This document shows positions 8,207-15,039 of a DNA stretch of 21,302 nt, in pieces. Under the pieces are notes generated by a model, which did no database searches, was not told the origin of the DNA, and saw only the letters and a program-made list of their open reading frames with translations. Every line of letters starts with the position of its first letter. Position 1 is the stretch's first letter. The position numbers were made by a program, and so were the translations under genes. Source of the DNA: CAZTQN01 sp964615765 (GTDB taxonomy: Bacteria; Planctomycetota; Phycisphaerae; Phycisphaerales; UBA1924); the NCBI GenBank assembly GCA_964615765.1, contig CAZTQN010000050.1, positions 1 to 21,302 of the forward strand, in the 5' to 3' direction.

Positions 8207-9244
8207 TCAGGGTTTGCCCGAAGTCGATCGGTCGGCCTGCAGGTGTTCGAGCGTGCGGTCCACCCACGTCGCGGCGTGCTCGGCCTCCAGCCACAACGAC
8301 CCCGGCGTCATCCGCAACCGGCGCAGCCATGTCCGCTGGTTCTTGGCAAACCGGCGCGTCTCGATCTTGGTCCGCTCGATCGCCTCTTCGAGCGTCGCGC
8401 GGCCCCGGAAGTGCTCGATGAGCTGCTTGTACCCCAGCGCCTCGCGGGCTTGCGGGCCCAGGCGCTGCGTCTCGAACAGGCGGCGGGCTTCCTCCACCAA
8501 GCCGCGCTCGACCATCCGCCGCACCCGCGCGTTGATGCGCGGGTTCAGCGCCTCGACCGACCACTCCAGCCCGATGAGCGTGTACGCGCTCGGGCCGCGG
8601 CCGCCACTCTCGCCCGGCTGGTCCCACTGCTTCTGCATCGCGCTGATGGGCGTGCCCGTGAGGCGGAACACCTCCAGCGCGCGGACGGTGCGCCGGACGT
8701 CGTTGGGATGGATCCGGGCCGCCGCGGCGGGGTCGACACGCTCCAGTTCCGCCCGGCGCTGGTCCGCCGCCATCGCCGCCAGCTCGGCCCGCAGGTCCGG
8801 GTTGGGCTCGGGCCCGTCAAAGAGGCCATCGAGCAAAGCCTTGACGTACAGATGCGTCCCGCCGACGACGATCGGCACGACGCCGCGGGCGCGCAGATCG
8901 GCGATCAGCCCCTCAGCCAGGCCGAGCCAGCGATCGACGGTGAAGGGCGCGTACTCCCCGTCCGCGCGCGCATCGCCGGTGCTGTTGATCTCGGCCGTCA
9001 GCCGCCCCGTGGCCGGATCGACGATGTCGATCAGATGATGCGGCACGCCCGCGCGCTCGTCGTCCGTCGGCTTGGCGGTGCCGATATCGAGCCCGACGTA
9101 CACCTGAAAGGCGTCGGCGGTGACGACCTCGGCGGGCACGCCGTGCCGCTCACGCAGCGCGTGCGCCAGGCGCACGGCGAGGTCGGACTTCCCGCCGGCG
9201 GTGGGGCCGCAAATGACCGGGATCGTGGCAACACCGACGGGCAC
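8207..9244 (-). CDS. miaA: tRNA dimethylallyltransferase
   Basis: The 345-residue protein is of normal family length. MiaA transfers a dimethylallyl group to N6 of A37 in tRNAs reading UNN codons. The P-loop GPTAGGKS is at residues 13-20. The substrate-binding DAFQVYVGLDIGTAKPT segment starts at Asp44, followed by HHLIDIVDP and the conserved VVGGTHLYVKALLDGLF block. GTG 9244 is chosen over the in-frame GTG at 9268 for two reasons: TACCCT sits exactly five bases upstream, the spacing seen for several other genes here, and the P-loop then lies at the usual distance from the N-terminus. The gene follows a toxin-antitoxin pair on the same strand but has its own promoter-like element in the gap. 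Confidence 0.96.
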   Translation of the reverse strand: MPVGVATIPVICGPTAGGKSDLAVRLAHALRERHGVPAEVVTADAFQVYVGLDIGTAKPTDDERAGVPHHLIDIVDPATGRLTAEINSTGDARADGEYAPFTVDRWLGLAEGLIADLRARGVVPIVVGGTHLYVKALLDGLFDGPEPNPDLRAELAAMAADQRRAELERVDPAAAARIHPNDVRRTVRALEVFRLTGTPISAMQKQWDQPGESGGRGPSAYTLIGLEWSVEALNPRINARVRRMVERGLVEEARRLFETQRLGPQAREALGYKQLIEHFRGRATLEEAIERTKIETRRFAKNQRTWLRRLRMTPGSLWLEAEHAATWVDRTLEHLQADRSTSGKP

Positions 9245-9249
9245 GGCGC

Positions 9250-9255
9250 AGGGTA
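9250..9255 (-). promoter_or_regulatory. -10 element (TACCCT) of a leaderless miaA promoter
   Basis: On the minus strand TACCCT is followed by five bases and then GTG. It decides the miaA start, because the longer candidate start at 9268 would place this element inside the coding region. Confidence 0.55.
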
Positions 9256-9298
9256 TCGCCGCGCGCACGCCGGTGGCCCGCTCGCCCCGCCGATCACC

Positions 9299-9649
9299 TC
9301 ACGGGTGCGGCGTGATCGCGATGATGGTGATCTCGCCCTTCTTCGGGCCGTAACACCAGAACAGCCGGTACGCCCCCGGCGTTCGGTTCTGCACGTACGC
9401 CTCGAACACCTTGCCCTTCGGCGTGTACGGGTGCTCGATCGACATGAACTCGTGGGTGTTCAGGCCCGGGTGCTTCGGATTCTCCAGCAGCAGCCGCACG
9501 CACTTCTCGACCTGCTTGAACAGGCCCTCCGCCTTCGACGCTTTGGCCTTCTTGCTGCGGCGCCGGTTCTCGAGCGACTCTTCCGCCCGCGCTGCAAGTT
9601 CGGAGAACGTCGCCGCCGCCTCGTCGGTCCAGACCGGGACGAACGCCAT
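9299..9649 (-). CDS. RelE/ParE-superfamily type II toxin (putative)
   Basis: The product is 116 residues. The C-terminal half, with VFEAYVQNRTPGAYRLFWCYGP followed by EITIIAITPHP, has the strand pattern and terminal HP of RelE/ParE-like toxins. The N-terminal half is helical and Lys/Arg-rich (RRRSKKAKASKAE), as in this superfamily. RelE members cut mRNA on the ribosome and ParE members poison gyrase; the sequence does not say which applies. The ATG shares one base with the antitoxin stop (TGATG), and AAGGA lies about seven bases upstream. A GTG one codon earlier would give a four-base overlap. The overlap implies translational coupling with the upstream antitoxin. Confidence 0.75.
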   Translation of the reverse strand: MAFVPVWTDEAAATFSELAARAEESLENRRRSKKAKASKAEGLFKQVEKCVRLLLENPKHPGLNTHEFMSIEHPYTPKGKVFEAYVQNRTPGAYRLFWCYGPKKGEITIIAITPHP

Positions 9650-9936
9650 CACTCGTCCTTCAACTGTTCGGCCAGCCGGGCCGCCTTGCCGAGATCAGGC
9701 CCCTTCGCCGGGCCCTTGACCTGCTTCTTGCCCTTCGCCTGCGCCAGCCCGCGCCGGACCGCCGCGAGCGCCTCCGGATTCTCGTACAGCCATGCTTCCC
9801 GCTCGGGAATCACGCGGGCCAGGCGCAGGATGATCACGTCGTCCCGCTCTTCGACCATCAGCGTCCGGTTCGCGAACGCTTCGCCGAGCGTGACGCGGCC
9901 TTTCGAATCCGCCTGCTTCGTCCGCGGGAGTGCCAT
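9649..9936 (-). CDS. AbrB/MazE-like antitoxin (putative), first gene of a toxin-antitoxin pair
   Basis: The product is 95 residues. An N-terminal DSKGRVTLGEAFANRTL stretch followed by VIILRLARVIP resembles the swapped-hairpin AbrB DNA-binding fold. The C-terminal part, WLYENPEALAAVRRGLAQAKGK, looks like the toxin-wrapping tail seen in antitoxins next to RelE/ParE toxins. I infer that it binds both its operator and the toxin. ATG 9936 is chosen because an AATACT -10-like element lies five bases upstream and an inverted repeat sits just beyond; the reading frame stays open upstream but that part would erase the regulatory site. The toxin gene overlaps its stop codon. Confidence 0.75.
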   Translation of the reverse strand: MALPRTKQADSKGRVTLGEAFANRTLMVEERDDVIILRLARVIPEREAWLYENPEALAAVRRGLAQAKGKKQVKGPAKGPDLGKAARLAEQLKDE

Positions 9937-9941
9937 GACGG

Positions 9942-9947
9942 AGTATT
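9942..9947 (-). promoter_or_regulatory. Candidate -10 element (AATACT) of the toxin-antitoxin operon
   Basis: AATACT on the minus strand is five bases from the antitoxin ATG, the same spacing as the other leaderless candidates. It lacks the first T of TANNNT. Confidence 0.45.
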
Positions 9948-9970
9948 GCCCACGTTCCCACTGTGGGCAA
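9946..9970. promoter_or_regulatory. Inverted-repeat operator of the toxin-antitoxin operon
   Basis: TTGCCCAC and GTGGGCAA form a perfect 8-bp inverted repeat with a 9-base spacer. The repeat overlaps the edge of the -10 element and extends over the spacer of the promoter. Further GTGGG/CCCAC blocks continue to about 9988. This is where an autorepressing antitoxin would be expected to bind. The site may also influence the divergent zinc-ribbon gene. Confidence 0.6.
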
Positions 9971-10143
9971 GTGGGAGGGTGGGCCCACAAGTCGTTATTC
10001 TCGCCGTCCGTCGGGCGCCATCCGGGCGGATCGACCATCCAGGGCAGAGTCGAATCGCTGCCCAGCAGCGGCAGATAATCAGCGTGAGCCGCTCCACGCA
10101 CATCGACACCTCGGGCACGGATCCCGCCGCGGCCGCACGCGTC

Positions 10144-10833
10144 ATGTTTGAGTGTGTTCACTGCAGGTACCCGCTCGCATCGACCATGTCCGTCTGTCCC
10201 GAATGTGGAAGGCCCGCAGGTCCAACGGGGCTTCAGTGCGTGGACTGCGGCTATCAGATCGCCGCGTCGATGTCCGTCTGCCCCGAGTGCGCGTGGCACA
10301 TCGTGCCCGCGCACATCGCCGGGCTCCGTGTGCGCGCCGCCGGGGCGCGGCGACTGTCCACGCTTATGCCGATCGCTGTGGCGATCGCTTTATTGCTGGT
10401 CGTGATCGCAGGAATCGCCGCGCTCACGCAGCAATCGTCGGGGGCGGCCGTCGCGGCGATGACGATCTTCGTCATGCTCGCCGCAAGCGGTGCGCTGGGC
10501 TGGTCCGCGACGCGAAGCCCCGACCGATTGACCGCGCGGACGCAGGCCGCGATTTGGCTCGAACTCCTGCCCATCCTGGCGGCGCCGACGCTGCTGGCGC
10601 TTCCTGTATTGCCCGTGTTCCAAGCCGCGCCCGTCGTGCTCCTGCTGCCCGGCGTCGGGTTGATCCTGTGGCCGCTCTGGATGTTGATCTGGAAAACCAC
10701 CTGGACGCGACGCTGCACCGCGTTCGGCGTGGCCTATCCCGAACCGCGCGGCAGGCTCCAGCTCGCGGCGGGTGTCACGCTCTCGCTCTGGAATCTCGCC
10801 GTCTTCATCATCCTCATCGCCCTGATCCGCTGA
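10144..10833 (+). CDS. Double zinc-ribbon membrane protein of unknown function
   Basis: The product is 229 residues. It begins with two tandem Cys4 ribbons, C4/C7/C18/C21 and C32/C35/C46/C49. They are offset by exactly 28 residues and share A-S-x-MSVCPEC, so the second looks like an internal duplication of the first. At least four hydrophobic segments follow (residues about 73-95, 98-118, 136-165 and 172-185), plus a last one at the C-terminus. I do not recognise a function; the ribbon is probably cytoplasmic. ATG 10144 places the first CxxC at residue 4. An in-frame GTG at 10084 is preceded by GATAAT four bases upstream and could be the true start of a leaderless transcript, adding 20 residues without a domain. 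The gene is divergent from the toxin-antitoxin pair. Confidence 0.72.
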   Translation: MFECVHCRYPLASTMSVCPECGRPAGPTGLQCVDCGYQIAASMSVCPECAWHIVPAHIAGLRVRAAGARRLSTLMPIAVAIALLLVVIAGIAALTQQSSGAAVAAMTIFVMLAASGALGWSATRSPDRLTARTQAAIWLELLPILAAPTLLALPVLPVFQAAPVVLLLPGVGLILWPLWMLIWKTTWTRRCTAFGVAYPEPRGRLQLAAGVTLSLWNLAVFIILIALIR

Positions 10834-10847
10834 CGCCGGGAAACTCA

Positions 10848-10853
10848 TACGAT
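10848..10853 (+). promoter_or_regulatory. -10 element (TACGAT) of a leaderless mqnA promoter
   Basis: TACGAT is followed by exactly five bases and the mqnA ATG. The element lies in the 25-base gap after the zinc-ribbon gene, so mqnA need not depend on read-through from it. Confidence 0.55.
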
Positions 10854-10858
10854 CCGCC

Positions 10859-11680
10859 ATGTCTCCCATCCGCCTCGGCTGCGTGCGCTATCTCAACACC
10901 CTCCCGCTCATCGAGGGCCTGCGCACCTGGAAAGAGTGCACCATCCAGACCGCCGTCCCCAGCCGCCTCATCGGCATGCTCATGGGCGGCGAGGTTGACG
11001 TCGCGCTCGCGTCGATCATCGACGCATCGCGCGGCGTGACGCTCCTGCCCGCCGGGATGATCGGGTGCGACGGGCCGACGCTCACCGTCCGCCTGTTCAG
11101 CGCCCGCCCGATCGAGACGCTGGATCGCGTGCACGCCGACACAGACAGCCACACGTCCGCCGCGCTCCTGCGCGTGCTCATGCACCGCACGCACCACCGC
11201 ACCATCGAACTCGTCCCCTTCGATGCGCCGAGCATCACCGCCGCGGATCAGTGGCCCGAAGCGGTGCTGCTCATCGGCGACAAGGTCGTGACCGCGGCCC
11301 CGCCGGCGGAGCGGTACCCGCACCAGATGGACCTCGGGGCGGCGTGGAAGGCGCTGACGGGCTTGCCGTTCGTCTATGCCGCGTGGATGTGCCGCGCCGG
11401 CGAGGAGAACACGCCGAGCGTCCTCGCCGCCGCGGCGATGCTCGACCGCCAGCGCCGGCACAACCACACGCGCCTCGATTGGATCGTCGACACGCACGCG
11501 GCCGACAAGCAGTGGCCCGCCGACCTCGCGCGGCAGTACGTCGGGTCTTATCTCAAGTACGACGTCGGCGAGGCCGAACGCGAAGCCGTCGACAAGTTCT
11601 TCACATGGTCCGCCGAACTCGGCATCATCCCGCCGACCACGCCGACGTGGGCGACGATCACGCGGCCGGAACCGGTGTGA
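10859..11680 (+). CDS. mqnA: Chorismate dehydratase (futalosine pathway)
   Basis: The 273-residue protein has the MqnA/MqnD periplasmic-binding-like fold signature. RYLNTLPL is at residues 10-17, a VPSRLIGMLMGGEVDVALASI block at 33-53, and LPFVYAAW at 169-176. MqnA removes water from chorismate to give 3-enolpyruvylbenzoate, the entry step of the futalosine route to menaquinone. It is therefore cytoplasmic and feeds respiratory quinone synthesis. No other mqn gene lies in the window. MqnD belongs to the same superfamily and acts later in the pathway; the RYLN-x-LP start favours MqnA. The gene starts directly after a TACGAT element and converges on the response regulator. Confidence 0.9.
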   Translation: MSPIRLGCVRYLNTLPLIEGLRTWKECTIQTAVPSRLIGMLMGGEVDVALASIIDASRGVTLLPAGMIGCDGPTLTVRLFSARPIETLDRVHADTDSHTSAALLRVLMHRTHHRTIELVPFDAPSITAADQWPEAVLLIGDKVVTAAPPAERYPHQMDLGAAWKALTGLPFVYAAWMCRAGEENTPSVLAAAAMLDRQRRHNHTRLDWIVDTHAADKQWPADLARQYVGSYLKYDVGEAEREAVDKFFTWSAELGIIPPTTPTWATITRPEPV

Positions 11681-11754
11681 GTGGTAGTCGGGATTCGGGA
11701 TTCGGCAAGCGCTGCGCTCAAGACTCCCCCACTCCTCCGAGTCCTCTCCGCGCT

Positions 11755-11770
11755 CTCAGAGAACTCTGAG
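11755..11770. terminator. Palindrome between convergent genes, possible weak bidirectional terminator
   Basis: CTCAGAG-AA-CTCTGAG is a perfect 7-bp inverted repeat between the 3' ends of mqnA and the response regulator gene. It has no T-tract on either side and a loop too short for a stable RNA hairpin, so a termination role is only suggested by position. Confidence 0.3.
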
Positions 11771-11781
11771 TTGAAATGCTC

Positions 11782-12222
11782 TCACGCGCGATCGTCTTCC
11801 GCCGCGTCCTCGGCTTCGTCTTTCTCGAGCAGCCCGCACGTCACCTCGATCAACTGCTGCAGCGGCACGGGCTTGAGCAGGTAGCTATCGACCCCCAGCG
11901 ACTCGGCGTACGCCTGGTGCCGCTTGCCCTCGTTCGCCGTCACCATGATCACCAGCGGCGAATCTTCGTGCCCCTTGATCTTCTCGAGCACCAGGAAGCC
12001 CGAGCGCTTGGGCAGCATCATGTCCAGCACGACCACGTCCGGCGGGTTCTGCTGACAGGCCAGCACCGCGGCGTTGCCGTCCTGCACGCATTCTGTCTGG
12101 GCCCCTTCCGCCTGCAGGGCCGCGTCGAACGAGTCGAGAATGTCGCGGTCGTCGTCGACGATGAGCACGCGCACGCCGTCTAGGCGCCCCGACGAAGACT
12201 GGCCGCTGGTGCTGCTGGACAT
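11782..12222 (-). CDS. Single-domain response regulator (CheY-like receiver)
   Basis: The 146-residue protein is one receiver domain with short disordered ends. It shows the acidic pocket DDD (23-25), the phospho-acceptor Asp67 in VVVLDMMLP, Thr95 in VMVTANEG and Lys117 in LLKPVP, so it should be phosphorylatable. It has no output domain and must act by protein contact. The N-terminus is Ser-rich and the C-terminus acidic. There is no adjacent kinase gene; the nearest is the soluble histidine kinase about 7.5 kb away, and pairing is speculative. ATG 12222 has AGGAG eight bases upstream. A TACAGT element on the minus strand at 12255-12260 is a plausible -10. Confidence 0.93.
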   Translation of the reverse strand: MSSSTSGQSSSGRLDGVRVLIVDDDRDILDSFDAALQAEGAQTECVQDGNAAVLACQQNPPDVVVLDMMLPKRSGFLVLEKIKGHEDSPLVIMVTANEGKRHQAYAESLGVDSYLLKPVPLQQLIEVTCGLLEKDEAEDAAEDDRA

Positions 12223-12333
12223 CCCGAGATCTCCTGATTTCTCGCCGCGACCGAACTGTACCCAGAACCCTGTACCGCCCCGCCCGCCTCGGGGTTCCCG
12301 CCCTGGGTACGCCGCTCCCCCCGCGAACCCGGC

Positions 12334-13428
12334 TCAGGCGTGCTTGTGCCCCGCCGCGATCGCCGCGGCGTCCCGGGCCGACCAATCCTCGATCCGGGCC
12401 ATGTCCTCGTCGGTCGTCCAGGGCAAGGCGCGGATCTTCTCCCGCAGCGCCGCGGGGAACGGCCGCCCCATCCGTTCGTGCTTCGGGCGGCTTTTCCAGT
12501 ACCGGTGCAACCACAGGTTCTGCTCGGGCGACCGCCGCACCATGTCTTCCAGCGCCCGGCGGTATCGCGCGCTGGCGTAGAACAGCGGGTCCGGCTGGCT
12601 CTTCCAGTCCTCGGGGTGGATGACGTCGACGACGTCGATCTCATAACAGAACGGGTCGCCCGCCCACGTGGGCATGCCGACGCTCAGCCCGTCGACGCTC
12701 GATTCATCCCGCCCCGCCACCAGCCGCCGGGCCTGCCCACAGATGATCGGGGCATCGAACTGCAGCGCGAGGAGCCCGATGGACTTGTACGTGCTGGCGA
12801 GGCGGTTGAAGAACGGGACGAACATGCCGCGATCGCCCGCGTTCTGGTCGGCGATGAACCCGGCCATCCCGCGCCGGGCCATCAGTTCGGGCAGCACCTC
12901 CGTCGCGCCGAACTTGTCGAGCAAGACCAGCCCGCGCGTCTGGCGCGTGCGGCGCACCCACGAATCCAGCGGCGGCAGGTCCAGCGGGCGGTACAACGCG
13001 TGCATCGGGAACCCGAGCAGCGCCATCGTGTAGCCCAAGAGTTCCCAGTTGCCGCAGTGTCCCGTGATCAGCACGCACGGGCGCTCGCCCAGCAGTTCGC
13101 GCACGGCTCGCGTCAACCGCCCCAGGCGCACGCGCCGCGACCACCCGTCCCGCGTGATCAGCCGCGGCGTGAACGCCATCTCCACGCCCAGCGTGAACAG
13201 GTGCTCGTACGCGCGGATGGCGTGGGCCTCGCGCTCGTCCTCCGGCATGCCGGGGAAGGCGACGCCGATCGCGTCGATCGCGCGCTTCACACGCCGCGGC
13301 TCGAGCGTGGCGTACAAGCGCCCGACGGACCGTGCCGTGCGGACCGCGTCGGCGATGTCGACCATGCCGACGCCCGCGAGCACGGCGCGCATCGCCCCGT
13401 ACACGGGCCCGTGCAGCCATGCCGGCAT
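12334..13428 (-). CDS. LpxL/HtrB-type lysophospholipid (lipid A) acyltransferase family protein
   Basis: The product is 364 residues from ATG 13428. The acyltransferase HxxxxE-type motif is HCGNWE at residues 124-129, followed by LLGYTMALLGFPMHALYRPLD. FIADQNAGDRGMFVPFFNRLAST provides the second conserved block. LpxL-type enzymes transfer an acyl chain to a lipid A precursor or another glycolipid at the inner membrane; the exact acceptor is not deducible. A TTG at 13449 with GGGAG nine bases upstream would add MGKRRRP and is a real alternative start. The gene begins 21-42 bases after the coiled-coil gene on the same strand, and I see no promoter in the gap, so the two form an operon. The C-terminus ends in a His/Lys pair after a short Ala-rich helix. 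Confidence 0.85.
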   Translation of the reverse strand: MPAWLHGPVYGAMRAVLAGVGMVDIADAVRTARSVGRLYATLEPRRVKRAIDAIGVAFPGMPEDEREAHAIRAYEHLFTLGVEMAFTPRLITRDGWSRRVRLGRLTRAVRELLGERPCVLITGHCGNWELLGYTMALLGFPMHALYRPLDLPPLDSWVRRTRQTRGLVLLDKFGATEVLPELMARRGMAGFIADQNAGDRGMFVPFFNRLASTYKSIGLLALQFDAPIICGQARRLVAGRDESSVDGLSVGMPTWAGDPFCYEIDVVDVIHPEDWKSQPDPLFYASARYRRALEDMVRRSPEQNLWLHRYWKSRPKHERMGRPFPAALREKIRALPWTTDEDMARIEDWSARDAAAIAAGHKHA

Positions 13429-13470
13429 CGGGCGCCTGCGCTTGCCCAAGCGTGAGGACTCCCGCCGATC

Positions 13471-14844
13471 TCAGTTGCCCGTCAGCGTGTACAGACGGTT
13501 CTCGTTGAGGACCGGGATCGAGCTCTGCGTCGCCCGCGCGAACAGGTCGTCGTACTTCCGCGCTTCTTCACGCAGACGCAGATACTCGTTGATGAACTCG
13601 ATCGGGCTGGTCGCCGTCGGTTCCGGCGGAACGCGCGGCCGGGCCCCGAGCACGACGAAGTCCACGTCGCCCGACAGATCGTCCACCACGCGCCCGCCCC
13701 ACGAGGTCACCTTCGCCTTGATGTCCGCGGCGCCCAGCGGGGTCGGCGTGCCCGTGCCCGTCGGGTCGAAGTTGCCGAACACCAGGAACTTGTACACCTT
13801 CTGCGGGTCGTACAGCGCGTTGGCCGCCACGTCGCCCGTCACGACCGGGTTGCCCTTCTGCTCACGCAGCACGCGGGCCACCGAGGAGTCGGCGTCGACG
13901 CGGATCACTTCCACGCTCGCCTTCCCGCGCGGGTAGTTGCCCGAGCGCTCGTCCGGGCGGATCGCCGTCGCGTCGCCGTAGATCTCGAACGTCAGGCCCA
14001 GCGGCACGCGCTGGTTGCGGCCCACGCCCAGCACCACGGTGTTGTCCGCTGAGTTGATCCCGACGATCGTCCCGTCGACCAGGCCGTACTCGCTCTGCCC
14101 GGCGAAGCGCGGGGCCGCGGTGTCCGTGTTCAGCGCGCCCACGCGAGCCCGCAGCGTCACGTTGTCCCGCTGCAGGCGGTCGATCTCCGACTGCAGGCCG
14201 GTTTCCTTGCCCGTGAACTCCGAGCGGATGCGGTCCACCCGCTCGTCCATCGTCGCCTTGAACTGGTCCACGTCGGCGCGGTTCTTTTCCGCGTCCGCCT
14301 TGGCCTGGTTCACTTCCGTCGCCATCCGCTCCAGCGCCGTCCGCTGGTCTTCCTGCAGTTTGCCGATGAGCTTGGCCAGGTTCTCCTGGTCGGCCAGGGC
14401 CCGGTCCTTGGCGGCGGTCGCGTCGCGCAGCTGCGTGTTCAAGGCCGCGAGCTGCTGGCGCTGATCCCGCAGGATCGACACCGCGCTGGAGCCCTCGCCC
14501 GCCTCGGGGGCGATCGCCGCGAGTTCCTTCGCGAGCGCCTCGACGGAGCCCGTCGGCGTGCCCAGCGTGCGGCGCATGAGCTGCTCCTGCTGGGTCAGCA
14601 TGTACGCCACTGCGCTCTTGCGCTGGCTGCGGGCTTCTTCCCGCAGGCGCTGCAAGACCGGGTTGTTGCGGTCCTGATCCGTGACGTACTCGCTGCCGAT
14701 CGTCTCGGCGCGCTGGGCCCGGTCCTCCGCGGCCCGCGCGTTGGCGAAGAAGACCACCGTCGTCACAAAGAACCCGAGCGTCGTCACGCCCAGCGCCGAC
14801 GCCAGGATGATCAAGCCCGAACTGCCTGAGCCGCGAGCCGCCAT
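13471..14844 (-). CDS. Membrane-anchored coiled-coil protein with BRCT-like C-terminal domain
   Basis: The product is 457 residues. A single transmembrane helix spans about residues 10-34. A long, charged alpha-helical region (about 38-235) with QREL/K-rich heptads predicts coiled coil. A beta-rich domain follows (about 250-345: DGTIVGINSADNTVVLGVG ... GKASVEVIRVDADSSVARVL). Residues 351-403 (YKFLVFGNFD ... IKAKVTSWGGRVVDDLSGDVDFVVLGARP) have the pattern of a BRCT domain: an initial strand, an IK-helix, GG-x-V and a D-hydrophobic-VVLG strand. The N-in, C-out or C-in orientation cannot be fixed from sequence. ATG 14844 has GGAG eight bases upstream and a TTGACG promoter further up. It leads the operon with the LpxL-type gene. 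Function is unknown. Confidence 0.8.
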   Translation of the reverse strand: MAARGSGSSGLIILASALGVTTLGFFVTTVVFFANARAAEDRAQRAETIGSEYVTDQDRNNPVLQRLREEARSQRKSAVAYMLTQQEQLMRRTLGTPTGSVEALAKELAAIAPEAGEGSSAVSILRDQRQQLAALNTQLRDATAAKDRALADQENLAKLIGKLQEDQRTALERMATEVNQAKADAEKNRADVDQFKATMDERVDRIRSEFTGKETGLQSEIDRLQRDNVTLRARVGALNTDTAAPRFAGQSEYGLVDGTIVGINSADNTVVLGVGRNQRVPLGLTFEIYGDATAIRPDERSGNYPRGKASVEVIRVDADSSVARVLREQKGNPVVTGDVAANALYDPQKVYKFLVFGNFDPTGTGTPTPLGAADIKAKVTSWGGRVVDDLSGDVDFVVLGARPRVPPEPTATSPIEFINEYLRLREEARKYDDLFARATQSSIPVLNENRLYTLTGN

Positions 14845-14886
14845 GCGTGTATCTCCGGGGAGCAGGAACCAGCCAAAGGGGGGCGT

Positions 14887-14915
14887 AGTCTGGCCGCCCG
14901 CGCCCCCGGCGTCAA
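14887..14915 (-). promoter_or_regulatory. Sigma-70-type promoter of the coiled-coil/acyltransferase operon
   Basis: On the minus strand TTGACG (forward 14910-14915) and CAGACT (14887-14892) are separated by exactly 17 bases. The predicted start gives a leader of roughly 36 bases containing the GGAG ribosome binding site. This contrasts with the leaderless genes nearby. Confidence 0.6.
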
Positions 14916-15028
14916 CTCGCCGACCCGCCCCGACCCCACGATACGTCAGGCGGACCGAACAGGTTCCGGCCGAAAGATCGGACCCGAACCCCCCCCGGCC
15001 CGCCCATGCTCGCCCGGGTTTTAGCCGA

Positions 15029-15034
15029 TATCAC
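15029..15034 (+). promoter_or_regulatory. Candidate -10 element (TATCAC) for the NeuD-type gene
   Basis: TATCAC is five bases before the ATG at 15040. It lacks the final T of TANNNT; the overlapping GATATC seven bases away is an alternative reading. Confidence 0.4.
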
Positions 15035-15039
15035 TCCCT

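Noticed and set aside
8105..10078. A 657-codon plus-strand frame opposite miaA and the toxin-antitoxin pair
   Set aside because: miaA motifs on the other strand are clear and the plus translation shows no domain.
11686..11706. GGGATTC repeated twice downstream of mqnA
   Set aside because: Only two short copies, with no third unit or spacer pattern; not a CRISPR or meaningful satellite.
12662..12673. GCCCACGTGGGC palindrome as another parS site
   Set aside because: It shares only the CACGTG core; the flanks lack the TT/AA of parS and it lies in well-constrained acyltransferase coding sequence.
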